Shown: positions 11,469 to 23,646 of the stretch, piece after piece
How the letters are laid out: the number at the start of each line of letters is the position of its first letter
How positions within the stretch are numbered: position 1 is the stretch's first letter
Source: Salvia splendens
Taxonomy: Eukaryota > Streptophyta > Magnoliopsida > Lamiales > Lamiaceae
Assembly (NCBI RefSeq): GCF_004379255.2
Contig: NC_056048.1
Coordinates: 10,935,197-10,999,196, forward strand
DNA: 64,000 nucleotides
Direction of reading: 5' to 3'
The notes under the pieces: model-generated
Seen by the model: only the letters and a program-made list of their open reading frames with translations
What the model was told of the DNA's origin: nothing
Databases searched by the model: none
Position numbers and translations under genes: made by a program

Positions 11469-11547
11469 GGGTGTTTGGTGTAGTCACTAGTAGTATGATT
11501 CTCGCTTCGGGTGCAAGAGGTCCCAAGTTCGATTCTTGGAACACCCC
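11469..11547 (+). tRNA. tRNA-Pro(CGG)-like, degenerate
   Basis: Acceptor arms GGGTGTT (11469-11475) and AACACCC (11540-11546) pair fully. The T arm CCAAG-TTCGATT-CTTGG is perfect. The anticodon arm CTCGC-TTCGGGT-GCAAG gives anticodon CGG (Pro) with one C-A mismatch. Relative to a standard plant tRNA-Pro the D loop carries about six extra bases (GTAGTCACTAGTAGTA). No CCA is encoded, as expected. The mismatch and enlarged D loop make it a likely pseudogene or a poorly expressed gene. Confidence 0.7.
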
Positions 11548-11639
11548 TTAATAATCCTTTATTATACAACATCAATTCGTTTGATTATTATGTCATAGTA
11601 TAAGATTTTAAAGATTGATATACACTTGGAATAAGATGA

Positions 11640-11860
11640 TTACCATAACGAAATGTGTTTGGCCCATTAAATGATTGTATAATCCTTAATGTGGGAGATA
11701 ACCACAAACTAATTTTGTGGGGTTAGCATGTTTGATGTTTATCCAAAACCATATCACGTTTCTTAATTAACCTTTGGAGCTTCTTCTCAAAGAATATACA
11801 CATAAATCATGCACTAATAACAGCTGCATCTCTTCAGTATAAAATTTTTATATGAAAATA
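11640..11860. repeat. Dispersed repeat, copy 1
   Basis: About 220 bp (CCCATTAAATGATTGTATAA ... TATCCAAAACCATATCACG ...) recurs at 19520-19757 in the same orientation with clear but imperfect identity. The family is unknown; it may be part of an old duplication or a terminal-repeat relic. Confidence 0.65.
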
Positions 11861-12011
11861 TTACCAAAAAATATTACCTGATATCTAACACTTTCACTAA
11901 ACTACCAAAAATAAAATGCCATATGATACTTGAATTGGTTAAGACAACCTAACTAGACCTCCTCAATCACACAAATACTTCCTCAGTGAGTCCAAGTGTT
12001 TCACTCCCAAA

Positions 12012-15000
12012 TCATCCCCACCATGAAGTAGGGCCTAAACCATCCATGTCAAGAGAACCCTGCTATAAAAAAAAATATATTACATCAATTTCATAAATCA
12101 AATATCATGTTGAAGCATAACATTTTAATTCAGTTTTCTACAGAGAGGCATAGAGAGTCCAAGAGAAAAGGAAAGCCAAAGGCGAGAAAAAGACGGGCCT
12201 CAATAAGCCCGCACAAAATGGATCAGATGTGCTTGAAATAATAGGCCATGAATTCAAGAAGAGCCAATAATGAAATGACAAATATTATACTCCCTCTGTC
12301 CCATTAGAAATGAAACGTTTTCCTTTTTGGTCTGTCCCATTAAAAATGAAATGTTTCTAAAAATGGAAATAATACTCTCTCTACTTTTTCTTCTCTCTTA
12401 CTTTACTCTCTCTTCATTAACTCACAAAACAATACTACATAAAATCTTGTGCCGAAAAGTAAATGTTGCAAATTTAATGGGACGGAGGGAGTAATAGAGA
12501 CTTGTATGGCAATGAAAGAGATTTTAATGTATGACTTACGGTGACCACCATGGGGGCAAATGGCTTGACATCTTTCGGCTCTAAAGGTATAGGCGGATAG
12601 CTCACATCATGAACTTTAAACCTTATCTGCAACCAAGCAAGAAAATTATGTAGTTGCATACAAGGTTGAACAATTATCAAAGCAAAGAATCGGATTGCGG
12701 GCAAAATAACCTCATCCTCTGCATCCACTGAGTAATCCTCATGCATATAATTCCAGATCCAATTAACCCTATTCCTGATACAGAAAAAGAAAAGCTATAA
12801 CAAAAGCTGATGAAAGAACCTAGGCACAAGTACAATCTCTATTAAATGTAATGAAATGAGAGAAGCTCACTTGTGTCCTGGGACTGGTTCATTGCGGTTA
12901 GGAGAGAACAAAAAAGGGACAGGTACATATATATCATCGAAAAACCCAAGCGATACTGCCAAGGAAAATTCAATGATTAACATGACCACCCACCATAATT
13001 TTTTGGTAACATAATGCTCTTTGTGCATAACTATACATGCAAATATAACATTATGTATACAACACACAACTTTTCACTACTGACCAATACCATGAAGAGG
13101 AAAAGTCCATATCACATGCCATTTTATGCATGAATATACTGAGGGGTTTGTTCAATAAAAGTCCCAAGAATAAGAAACTATAGGTTCTCTAAGAAATAAT
13201 ATATCTTAGGACGTAGTACAAAGCAAATGGTGCAAAAATGACTAAGAGGTTAGAATGAACAACAAAATAGGTTCTCTAAGAAACAATATTCACATTAATA
13301 TAATATGGCTCATATTATGCTTGTTACAACATTCTTGAGAACTGCTTAACCTCTTCAAGAATAATCTAAGCCTGTGATACCAATATTAGCAGTAATCCAA
13401 ACCTGCATTTTCTGTCTAACATATTAATGTAACCTAGTAGGATTTTCTGTTTCGCCAATAGATGATCAGATGCAAGTTTATGTTATGATTAAGAGATGTC
13501 ACTCCTTGTGGAGCTTGTTTCTCTCTTGATGCAGTACTGACTAAAGCATCATAAATGATAAACAGGTGTTTCCACTTTCAAGTGCTAGCTCTGCAGGAAC
13601 GAAATCATGAAATAAGTTGTGAGAAAGAGAACTGAAAATGTATGTCCCTGATCTAAAGACAACTTCACCCCCAGGTGTTAGCTTTAAAGGAACAAAATCC
13701 ATTACAAAACACTAGAGCTCTGAAGTGTATAAAAATTTGGGTTTCTTGAGTTCCCGTCCAACTATTATACCATTATATTTGATAAATTTCAATCAAACAC
13801 ACACTTTTGTTAGTTAGGCATTGTATTTCCACCCTTTAATACTTCCCCCGTTGCTGCGTTTAGTAATTTAGTTCTTTTTGCATGATCAGATGAAAGCTCT
13901 GTTAGAATTCAACATTGGTGCACTCCAACAGATAGGTAAAAGGAAGAAGATGATGCAAGAGTCTTGCAATTAAACTACCAGAAACACACCACAAATTACA
14001 CAGCAAAAATAACGCATGACCCTGCTCGATATAATAACCACATGATTAGAACAGAATAAATAACAAACCAACGATGGATGCACCACTTGTGAGGTCCTTG
14101 GCCTCAAGCCAATTCCAAATAAATTCCTAGACGAGGCTTCTCTTTTTCGACATCAAGGGTATGCATAGACATGATTAAATTCTAAAAGAAGAAGGAAATC
14201 CTAAGATATACATAAGTCTAAAGATAAACACAAGGCTCAAAAGGAAAAGAAATCCTAAGATAAACATGACTCAAAAGATACGAACAAGACTAAAGATACT
14301 CCTATATCTAAGACTCCACTAATCCACCAATAAGAAATACGACCAATTAATAAAGATAAAGACAAGAGAGCAGGGAAGCTATTCATACTCATGTATAAAT
14401 ATTACTCTCTCTGTAGACTTTTCATGCTTATGGAAAATCATGACAATGATCATAGAGGCACTTATAAATGAAAACTCAATAAAAAAACCAGAACATGTAA
14501 GAAGTTGTAACTTACATCGTAAACCATCCACCGTAGATTCTTTAAGCCGAGCTATTATGATCTCTCCCACAAACGGACGAAACATTACCAGCCTGAACTT
14601 CACCTGAATGAGACACACCAAGTTAAACTGTCACAATTCCGAAACCCACTCAACCAGTGATAAAATGACAATCTCTACAGTTTCACTATTTACACGACAT
14701 GATAACGCATTGAATACTTGTGAACTATGCTAAATAAACGGAATTATACTTGTAAACCAACTATTTTGCGATGTAATATTTGGAATCAAAGAAAAGCTAC
14801 TTATGGAGTGTGAATTTTGCAGCAATAGGTAACTCTGTTGGACTTCCTGCAGTCACTATTCCTGTAAAATACATTTGTAATATACTTTGATGGCAGGTTG
14901 GATATGATAGATGTGGATTTAGCGTCGGTTTACAAGTATACTTAATTTCTTTCGTATCATTGAAAGAAAACAACACATTGCAAACAAATTGGTAGTGAAG

Positions 15001-15339
15001 CAAAATATGTTTAGCATTTAAAATCGATAATCAAATATGTTAAGCATTTAAATATCATAATTAACCTTTACCGTGTAAGTTGAAGCCCCATCACCAGGAA
15101 GTATGAAACCGCCACTAATTGACCGAATATCGTACACACTTACACATAAGCCATGTTTATCAATAACCTAGAAGAAACAGAGCGTGTAAGCAAAGGGAGA
15201 AACGTAGAGAGGAAGCAGAGAGAGAAACCTTGTCGAGGAAGATTAAGTCGAGCTGCTCTTTAATGGCTTCATCGAGGGGTCGATTGAGGAGGTGAGGGGG
15301 CAACATCAAAGTGTGCTCTATTTCACTCAGGAAAAACAT
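12012..15339 (-). CDS. NRPC7: RNA polymerase III subunit RPC8 (Rpb7/RPC25 type)
   Basis: Seven exons on the minus strand: 15229-15339, 15072-15167, 14516-14603, 12871-12955, 12711-12774, 12540-12626 and 12012-12059. They join to 192 codons plus TGA with consistent phases and GT-AG borders. The product starts MFFLSEIEHTLMLPPHLLN. It has the Rpb7-like N-terminal half (GGFILPGDGASTYTVKFRLVMFRPFVGEI) and the S1/OB-type RPC8 domain (GLRLSLGFFDDIYVPV ... VDAEDEIRFKVHDVSYPPIP ... PFAPMVVTGSLDMDGLGPTSWW). In Pol III this subunit forms the stalk with RPC9 and helps initiation at tRNA and 5S genes. An upstream in-frame ATG at 15414 would add 25 residues, but the family begins at MFF/MFY. The C terminus stops just after SWWG, slightly shorter than the acidic tail of other plants. 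Intron 6 holds a Stowaway MITE. Confidence 0.92.
12290..12491. mobile_element. Stowaway MITE in RPC8 intron 6
   Basis: 202 bp with terminal inverted repeats CTCCCTCTGTCCC / GGGACGGAGGGAG, flanked by TA on both sides (12288-12289 and 12492-12493). It has no coding capacity and is of Tc1/mariner type. It lies between exons 6 and 7 of RPC8 and does not touch splice sites. Confidence 0.88.
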
Positions 15340-16527
15340 TTTCTTGGAACTTCCACCGCGAAGAAAGTGTAGTGTTTGTGAGGAAAATGACTGAGTTTCA
15401 CCCGGATTTTGCACACAGCAGTGTGACTAGTTCAGAAAAAGAATCTATATATATCTAATCTAATGGTGAAGTTGTGAAATTATCCCAGAAATTAGCATGA
15501 AGCTCTTTTTGATGGCAAAAACTGGTCCAATGAAATGATAGCTTCGTTTCGGAACAATTATAAAGCACTGAGTCTGCAAAAGAGGAAGAAGAAACGGCTG
15601 TGCTGACCCCCAATAATCGCGACGGCGACGACGGCAACGACAAATTGAATCTTGGAGGTGAAGAAATTTGTGTCAAACCAAATCATCAACTGCCGGGACG
15701 GAAGGGGGAAGAGGAGATGTGGAGGCGTAGTGTATTAATTACTGTATGTTGGGCTTTTAATGTTTTAAATTTTATAATAATATAGAATTTTAATTTAGAT
15801 TGTTGCTAAATAATTTTAGATGGAGAAGAGCGGCGCCCACTTCTGTTAAATAATTTTAGGGTTTATATATATGTTGTGTATACTGTAGTGTATTGTGTTT
15901 TATGGAGTATGAGTAGTTTATTTTATGAGAGGGGATTTTTGGTTTTCTTTATATATTTATTGTGTATTCTGTTTTATTTTATTTATGAGTATTTTTGTAT
16001 TAACGTTTTGTACTTCTCTCTCCAAACTAACACTACTCTTCGTAAAATGGAAAGGGAAAATCAATTAATTAATAAATATCAACCAAGTAAAATGGAAGGA
16101 GAAAATCAATTAATCTATACTAATATAGAGTTTTAGGCTGTTTTGAATAGTCATTTTATGCATGCAATTTAATAAAATTATTAAACTGGAGGAACCCATT
16201 TAATTTCGATAATTGTCATGTTTAAAATATATAATTAGCATTTAGATTACCTTCTATATTCAATCAATTTAATTTTGGTAAGATAATTATATTTGTAACT
16301 GTCAAATTGTATTATTAATATTCAATGCATTGTTATACTAATCTATATCTATATATAAAAGGCAAGTTTTGGCCAATATCTAGAAAATTTAGGAGTTTTG
16401 TAATTGCTGAATAATGCAAATCGCCACAATAATAAAATTACATAATGGTATTCAATTGAAACGTTTTATCAATTGAAATTGTATAATGGTATTCAATTGA
16501 AACATTTTATCCACCACATAAATGCTA
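15340..16527. other. RPC8 upstream region and spacer
   Basis: Contains the RPC8 promoter side (minus strand) and an AT-rich spacer. Short frames such as that at 15600-15785 show no recognisable domain. AATTTAATAAAATTATT-type tracts dominate 16140-16500. Confidence 0.4.
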
Positions 16528-16736
16528 CTCCCTCCGTCCGCCATTATAAGTCTCATTTATGGGTGCCACGGGTTTTAAGAAATGTTAAGAAAAGTGAATG
16601 GAAAAAAGTTAGTGGAATATGAATGAGTTGTGGAATGTAAGATCCATTACCATTTATGGTAAAAGTGGACCGAGACTCATATTCGCGGACGGACTAAAAT
16701 GAAAAAAACGGGACTCCTATTCACAAAGGGAGGGAG
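16528..16736. mobile_element. Stowaway MITE
   Basis: 209 bp, begins CTCCCTCCGTCCG and ends GGGAGGGAG, flanked by TA at 16526-16527 and 16737-16738. Interior has no coding capacity. Confidence 0.88.
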
Positions 16737-16752
16737 TAATATTTATGAATTG

Positions 16753-17149
16753 ACCAATCTATCCCATAACATGACCTTAATGAGGGATTTTTGGTTATTT
16801 TAAGATAACTTTTGGTTATTTTAACATGACCAATCTCTATCATATCTTAAGATAATTTTATATTTTTAAAATTAAGATAGTTATGATACGAGCATATAAC
16901 CAATCTATCCCATAACATGACCTTAATGAGGGATTTTTGGTTATTTTAACATGACCAATCTCTATCATATCTTAAGATAATTTTATATTTTTAAAATTAA
17001 GATAGTTATGATACGAGCATATAACCAATCTATCCCATAACACGACCTTAACGAGGGATTTTTGGTTATTTTAACATGACCAATCTCTATCATATCTTAA
17101 GATAATTTTATATTTTCAAAATTAAGATAATTATGATACCAGCATATAA
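16753..17149. repeat. ~125-bp tandem repeat, about three copies
   Basis: Units start ACCAATCTATCCCATAAC at 16753, 16899 and 17024. The first unit is longer by about 21 bp through an internal duplication of the TTTTGGTTATTTTAA motif. Each unit contains GAGGGATTTTTGGTTATTT and an AT-rich palindromic stretch (TCTTAAGATAATTTTATATT). No coding capacity. Confidence 0.85.
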
Positions 17150-17264
17150 CAATGCAACGTATACATGTTGTAGAATTAATAAGATTATAAAACGTATACA
17201 TGTTGTAGAATTAATAAGAAAAATGTTATAAGGGAAATAATAAAAAAAAAGAATATAAAAAGGA

Positions 17265-17370
17265 AAAACAACCAAAAATCCCTTATTATAAAAATGTTAT
17301 GAAAATGTTCAACTATCCACTTACAATACTTTAACCAAAAATGTTATAAGGGATTTTTGGTTATTTCTTA
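17265..17370. repeat. Short inverted repeat with ACCAAAAATCCCTTAT arms
   Basis: CAACCAAAAATCCCTTATTA near 17270 is the reverse complement of ATAAGGGATTTTTGGTTATT near 17345, with about 50 bases between. The motif GGGATTTTTGGTTATT is the one repeated in the tandem units just upstream, so this looks like a rearranged end of the same repeat. Confidence 0.6.
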
Positions 17371-17484
17371 TTATTCTTTTGCGAGCCCTAACATGACGAG
17401 GGGTCGAGGGCATTCTAGGAAATCCAAGGTTCAAAGCTGAGATTCCTCATACTAATACAACTAACAACTACTTCTCACATCATC

Positions 17485-17577
17485 CAAGCCCCTTGGCCTA
17501 GCGGTAAACGGTGCTGGATACCGCGTCTATCCTGTAGGTCTCGAGTTCGAACCCTGGGTGTGCTTTTTCTCTTCCTA
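17485..17577 (+). mobile_element. tRNA-derived SINE-like element
   Basis: A Pol III A box (TGGCCTAGCGGT, 17494-17505) and B box (GAGTTCGAACC, 17543-17553) lie about 37 bases apart, followed by a T-rich run (TGCTTTTTCTC). The head does not fold as a full tRNA (acceptor arms do not pair over seven bases), which favours a SINE over a tRNA gene. I found no convincing target duplication. Confidence 0.6.
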
Positions 17578-19519
17578 ATCCTCTCAGCTGGCAGTTTGTG
17601 AATTATACAAAAAAATTATTGAGTGTGTGAACTTTGGAGGGAGAGAAGTTTTGGGCTCAAATGTTTTTTATTACTTTCTTTTTATTCAATTTGGTTTGTA
17701 ATTAACTTTAATTCATTTATTTTATTTCTCTTATTTGTAAAGATAAATTGGAGTATTATTTGTTTTATAGTACCTTCATGTTATTCCAAACACCTAAATA
17801 TAAATTAAATTATTTACACTCGATCAAACTAAAGCTACTAGTATGTCGTTTGAGATATCACAACGAGACATAATTCAACAAGAAAAGTCAATCACACATT
17901 TTTTGCTTAAGTGGGAGAAATAAAAAAAATAGCAAAAATGACTCCTGACTACTTTAGCCCTTCACTACATCTCAACATTAAAAGGCGGGTGTTACATTCT
18001 ATCAATTTTAACAAAAATGAAATTTGCAAAAAGGTGTTACATATTGTTTTAGCCAAATACGAAATATCTACATAAAAAAAAAATATGAATGAGGAGCGTG
18101 GAGCTCCTTTTCTACATGACATTGACAGAAATGGAGTAGCTGAGTAGGAGATGATGGTTGATGTGATCCGCTCTAATTTACGACATTGTTTATATGCTAG
18201 TATCATAATTATCTTCAGTTTAAAAATATAAAATTATCTTAAGATATGATTTACCCATTTTTTTTTGTTCATGATTATATATTGAAAAAAGGTGTAGCAT
18301 AATCCAATCGCAGTTCGAGCTTATAATATTTGGAGAAGTCCCAAATTACTCTCCCCCCAATATCAACTTTCTCCTCTTTCAATTCAATTCTACTCCATTC
18401 GTCCCATAAAATTATGGGTATATGATATGACACGTGAATTAAGATAGATTGGTATAGTAAGAGGGATGAGGAAGGTTAATTAAAGTATTATTAGTGGATA
18501 GTGAGACCCACATTATTGTTAGTAAAAGAGAAAAAAAAAATCAAAGATTGTAATTATTTCCTAAATAAGTAAGACGACATCTTGGTTGGAACGGAAAAAG
18601 AAAAGTGTGCCATCTCTTCAGTTAATGTGGCTGATGGGAATAGCCTCAAATGCAATTCCATGTGTAAAGGATTGAAATGGTTTTTGCAAGGAAGTTGTTC
18701 TTCTCTTACCTTTGGATGCTGTGAATGGTTCTGGGCATCTAGTGGATTTGCCAATTTGGGAGTTATTCAGTTGGATTTCAAAATTTGACTATGGATTCAC
18801 CTTGAATAATAAAAATGCACTTGTACTCATGTGAATGGAGAAATTTGTAATCTAAATTTTAGGTCATTGCCTGTTAGAAAATATATCAAAAAATTGTTGT
18901 TGTTTAGTTTTCATTTTATCCTTTTGTTTGTGTGCAAATAATTAAGCTGCTAAACAGTGGTCTCGTTTAGTTTTATTTGCGTTTTTTGTTCTTCTGTTAT
19001 TGGTGGTAGTAATGCATTTCTTATTATTATTGATTATTGATTTTAGGTCATTGTGTTACTAATTTCCACTTTGTTACGTTTTTAGAGCTGTTGGAAACCC
19101 TTCAACATTTTAGAATAACTTATTATAATTTATATCAAGGAGAAATATGTAAAACAATTGAGAAAAATTTATCCACACCTCAAGTAGGAATAGAAGAAAC
19201 TTAAGGAAGCTACACTGCCAGTAAACAAGTCAGTTGGAGGACCACAGTCCACAGATAACATATATAGATGATCGGCGAGTTTTAAAATAAACAATCAGCG
19301 TCAAACATTATGCAAATGACAACAAAATTATGAAAATCGATGTGAAAAAGATGATAGCACACTCGAATGAATGAATATTACTTATGCTAAATTCATTTAC
19401 TCATAAAAAAGCGACTCGCTTATGACAAGATGAAAGGAGTACTATTTGTGAAATGACTTGTATATAAGTTTTTAAAGATTGTTAAATACTAGAATGAGCT
19501 TTGTACTTAAAATGATTAT
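17578..19519. other. AT-rich spacer
   Basis: No gene identified. 18385-18540 begins like a Stowaway end (CTACTCCATTCGTCCCATAAA) but lacks a matching right end. The 18554-18788 stretch is open on both strands without a recognisable domain and could be a gene fragment. Confidence 0.4.
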
Positions 19520-19757
19520 CTTGAAGAAATGTGATTGACCCATCAAATGATTCTATAATCCTTAATGCGGTGGCACATCTCAAACAGATATGACCACAAA
19601 CTGATTTTAGTAGGGTTTGCTTGTTTGATATTTTATCCAAAACCATATCATGTTTCTTAATTATCTATGGAGCTTATCTCAAAGAACAAATATACTACTA
19701 TAAATCATGATTCATGCGCTAGTAACAGGTGCAACTCTTAAGTATTAAAATTTTATC
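19520..19757. repeat. Dispersed repeat, copy 2
   Basis: Homologous to 11640-11860 (shared ATAATCCTTAATG, ATCCAAAACCATATCA, ATAAATCATG blocks). It ends about 12 bases before the left end of the MULE. Confidence 0.65.
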
Positions 19758-19768
19758 TCAAAAATTGA

Positions 19769-20040
19769 GGGTTGAACAATTTGAAAAGCAAAATTCACGG
19801 GATAATTCTTTTTTAGTTCGAGGGCGTTTTTTGAATTCCATAAGTGTACTAGTTTTTTTTTTAAATTTCGGCTTTGGGAGAGACACATGACCCTCATGCG
19901 TCGCCCGTTAATGAAACGCATGAGAGTCATGCGTTTAGGGTACGGCGCATAACAGTTATGCGTTTTTTAAATTTTTTTTGACAACGCATGACTCACATGC
20001 GTCTTAGAGTAAAACGCATGACACATATGCGTCTCTCTTT
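19769..20040 (+). repeat. Left TIR of the MULE
   Basis: About 270 bp. It contains five quasi-palindromes of the form ACGCAT-N7-ATGCGT between 19883 and 20032, and matches the right TIR in reverse complement. Confidence 0.8.
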
Positions 20041-20624
20041 TGAATTAAATCACAAGGCAGAACGCAGAAACAAAAAAGGCAGCGGCAATTCTTGGCGATT
20101 TCCGGCGACTTCTTCACATTTTCCGTTATATTCCGGTAAGTTTTCTTCAATCCTTCAACATTCCTCACTTGTTCGTTGGTTATTGGCGTTTTTGTTTCAG
20201 TTTTAGGTGATTTTGTAAATTAGGGCTTTTGATGAAATTCCTCCAAACCATGTCATATGTAATTATTGATGAAATTCCTCACTTGTTCTTTGGTTATTGG
20301 GTTCTTTGGTGAAATTCCTCCAAACTCCTGTTCTAGGTTCCTCCTAAATTTCTTCTCATCTTACCCCTGTAATTAAATGTGGAATACCTTTACATGTTGA
20401 TATCTAATCCTAGTTATTATATTCACATTTTTTATTTTCTGTTTCCCATTTACTTGGATTCAAATTACTTGAAATGTTAGAGTGCTTGTGAAATTAAGGT
20501 TATTGTAGGAATTATGCTAAATAGATATTGTTCGGGGTGCTTGTTTGAGTACAGATTGAGGGATTGAAATTGGGAAACCGGGTGTGCTTGTAATTATTGT
20601 TTTGTGAATATCTTGTAGGATTAG

Positions 20625-22909
20625 ATGACAACTTCAAGTTCTATAGGGCAATTGTTATATGGACCTGGAGATCCGTCAGTTCTATATCTTCAGAAAAACC
20701 ACATATCAAATAAACTAATGACGGATGACACATCACATATTTTCAAAGTTCACCGGACGGATAGTAAGATATTGGCTTAATATGTTTGGTTTCTGAGGCG
20801 TGATGGAATGAGGGAAGTCGATGAAGGTCGACAATGAGCTTATCATAGCTTTGGTTGAGCGTTGGAGGCCGGAGACGCACACTTTCCATCTACCGGTTGG
20901 AGAGGCGACAGTCACCTTAGAAGATGTGCAAGCGTTGTGGGGCTTAAGAGCGGACGATCGTGTTTTCACAGCCTGTGATCATCATGTCGGATATACCGAT
21001 TGGCCCAGCAAGTGCCGAGGTTTGTTGGGATGGATACCCGATACACAATCAGAGACAAAGAAAGACGCTATACTGATGACCACTCTGATTAATTAAACAA
21101 TGATACCTTTGGGTGATGACCTACCTACTTATGTCTACATCCAAAGGGCACGTAAACATGTCCTAATCTTGTTAGGAGGACTCATTCTACCTAACACGAC
21201 GGAGTGTAAGGTTCCTTTTATGTGGTTGAATGCATTTGAGGAACCGGACGAGGTGCACAATATTAGTTGGGGAAGTGCGGCTTTGTCGTACATGTATCAT
21301 TATCTGTGCGAGGCTTCCATGGATAAGAGGAAAGAGTTGGGCGGGCATATGATGCTTCTGCAGCTATGGGAGTGGGAAAGAATGCCCACATTGAGGTTGT
21401 CATTTGTAGTAGCGCTCGTGCACGAGCTGTATACGCAATTTGGAGCCAGATGATATATTTAAACATTTATTTGTTTATGTATATTGGGTTCTTTTTTAAA
21501 TCAATTTTATTTATAGGTGGAAAGGAACTACACAACTAGGAAATGCTCCTAGATTTTTGGTGGAGCATTACCGTGATCAAATATCCTTGATTAGACCTGG
21601 CCAGATGAATTTTATTTTTATGTTGACTTAATTTATGAATTTATTATGAAGTTACTTTGGCATTTGCATTGTTGGTTTATAGTTTCTGTGGATGCCATAT
21701 GCAGATTGCATACTGCCTGACTACTGCAATGATGTGAATGGATGCTCCATGTGCGACACTTACTTGGTGTGTTGGGCCTATGTCGAGGCACATGGGGCTG
21801 GACGAGTGCGCAGACAATTTAATCAGTACCAGGATATTCCTCAATTCGTAGATAGGATGCTAAAAATGCCAATCATTTGGGTAAAAATGATCGGCGTGGT
21901 AAGAAGGGTAATAATTGGGAAAACACGCATCAGTTTTACATTGGGGAGTGAGACATGAGGTATGAAAGGTTCCAGGCAACCGTAGACGCCACAACGATAT
22001 CCATGAACATTCCATTGAGTCCAGGGTATATGGCGTGGTATAACATGATTACAGTGACGTACCTGACTCAACCCGGGGTACGGTCAACTGCTGGGATGAA
22101 CGAGTCGGCTTCTTCGATGAGATTACTTGTAAGTTTGTTATATTAAACTATATGCTTTCATGTGTTATAGATTGTTTCGTATTGATATTTGTATGAATTT
22201 TTTTATCTAGGTTGAGGGTTTTCAGCAAGTTTGACATTTAACTAGAGAACAGGAAATGGACCCAAGAATGCGACAGATTCGAGAAATCGCTAGGCATGTC
22301 CTTCAGTCTACGAACCACGCCGATGTTATGGAGTACCCGGCTTCCCAACACCAAGATGTGGTCATGCCTTATGAACCACAAGTAATTCCACCACGTCGTG
22401 GAGTGACAGGTGTTCGGACTAGTGGACACGGTTTCACAAAACAGTTTAGGATGTCACAGCCGCATCCCGATTATGTGGTACCAGAGCCTATGAATCCAGA
22501 GCATGACCCATCTCAGTGGTCTTTCTATCCGACGCATAAGTCTCAATCACAGTGAGGTCGTCCCCTCTATTCCCCAAGCCAACCTGAACCTGATTGGAAT
22601 CGCCGCCCCTATTCACAAAGCCAAGATGTGACGCAATGGAGTGGAGCCCGAGCATTAGTCGATTCATTCTTCCAAAATTATCAGTTTGTGCCTCCTGTAC
22701 GAGTTGAAGAAGAAGATGATGATGAATGAGAAGTAGAAAATGAGGAAGAAGAGGTTGTTCAGAACATCCATGTCCAACCTCGACCAGTTGCGGAGGGTTC
22801 ATCACGCACCGGGGTTGGGAAGTACATAAGCAAAGTGATGAAGAGATTGTCAACCAGGAAGAATAAGGGAATTGAACCGTCGAAATACACCCCATCTTCA
22901 TATAAGTAG
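20625..22909 (+). pseudogene. Plant mobile domain (PMD) gene inside the MULE, decayed
   Basis: From ATG at 20625 the reading gives MTTSSSIGQLLYGPGDPSVLYLQ. After a stop near 20778 and frame shifts, it continues with the family hallmark ERWRPETHTFHLPVGEATVTLEDV (20821-21096), QRARKHVLILLGGLILPN ... WGSAALSYMYHYLCEAS (21100-21453), then MPYADCILPDYC ... CWAYVEAHGAGR (21692 on), a Pro/Gln-rich tail and an acidic EEEDDDE stretch ending at 22909. This is the aminotransferase-like plant mobile domain of the MAIN/MAIL family; the cellular members act with PP7L in transposon silencing. At least one in-frame stop (TAA at 21094-21096) and several frame changes show it is not functional. It likely had two or three introns. 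Confidence 0.85.
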
Positions 22910-23646
22910 CTCATTTTTCATTATATATTGATGTTTTGATACTTGATTAACAGGTTTATGGTGACATATTTTAAGATGAATTCTTGCAAATTTTTTTAAA
23001 AACAATCAATAATGATCACGTGCATATAAATATACTAGTGTAATCAACAATGATCACGTGCATATAAATTTTTTAAAAATTCATGCAATTTTTTTTATAA
23101 GAATGTCTTTTTTATGTTACGAATAATTTCTCATTTAATGCTTGTACGTGTGCTTCAAATAAACTAGTTTGATTAGAAAATTGTTTGTACATTTTAAAAT
23201 ATTTTTGTGAAATTAAGTAATAATTAGGATTTAAAATTTTATTTATGGACCACTATGGAGATTCTCAATATGTCACCATCACTAAATGTGGGAATATAGA
23301 ATAAGACAAAATAATAGTGTACTCAATTAAGATTAAGAAAAGCTGTAGGTACGCCCAATTAGACAAAATAATAGTGTACTCAAAGCTCAATTACTCAACC
23401 AACCCATCCCAAAATGAGAAAACTATTACATAAAAAAGGTCCAGCAAGGCAACAACATGTTTTTTATCCAACCGCAGTAAAAACATTGTCTTCACCAACA
23501 ACTCCTGTTACAAAAGAAAGAGTATGATTTCCCATAACACGATCCAACAAATAAAAGTAAATTAAATTAAGGAAAATAAAAAATTGAGAAGAAAAATATC
23601 TGCGCTGCAAGAAGTGGGAGGATCCTTTTGCAAATGTCAACAACTC
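22910..23646. other. Spacer between convergent MULE genes
   Basis: AT-rich region between the two convergent pseudogenes. A short direct repeat (AATGATCACGTGCATATAAAT) occurs twice near 23011 and 23049, and ATAATAGTGTACTCAA near 23310 and 23368. No gene. Confidence 0.6.

Noticed and set aside
14797..15003. Open minus-strand frame between RPC8 exons 2 and 3
   Set aside because: Exons 2 and 3 join in phase directly (STYT-VKFR) as in other RPC8 proteins; the extra frame has no family match and would break the domain.
16753..17149. CRISPR-like array
   Set aside because: Units are contiguous 125-bp tandem repeats without unique spacers, in a plant genome.
17485..17577. Functional tRNA gene
   Set aside because: A and B boxes are present but acceptor arms do not pair and no normal anticodon arm forms; a SINE head fits better.
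18554..18788. Gene fragment open on both strands
   Set aside because: Not similar to any family I know; kept only as part of the spacer description.
19757..19769. 9-bp target duplication for the MULE
   Set aside because: Several alignments of the outer flanks were tried; none gave a matching 9-mer, so no duplication is claimed.
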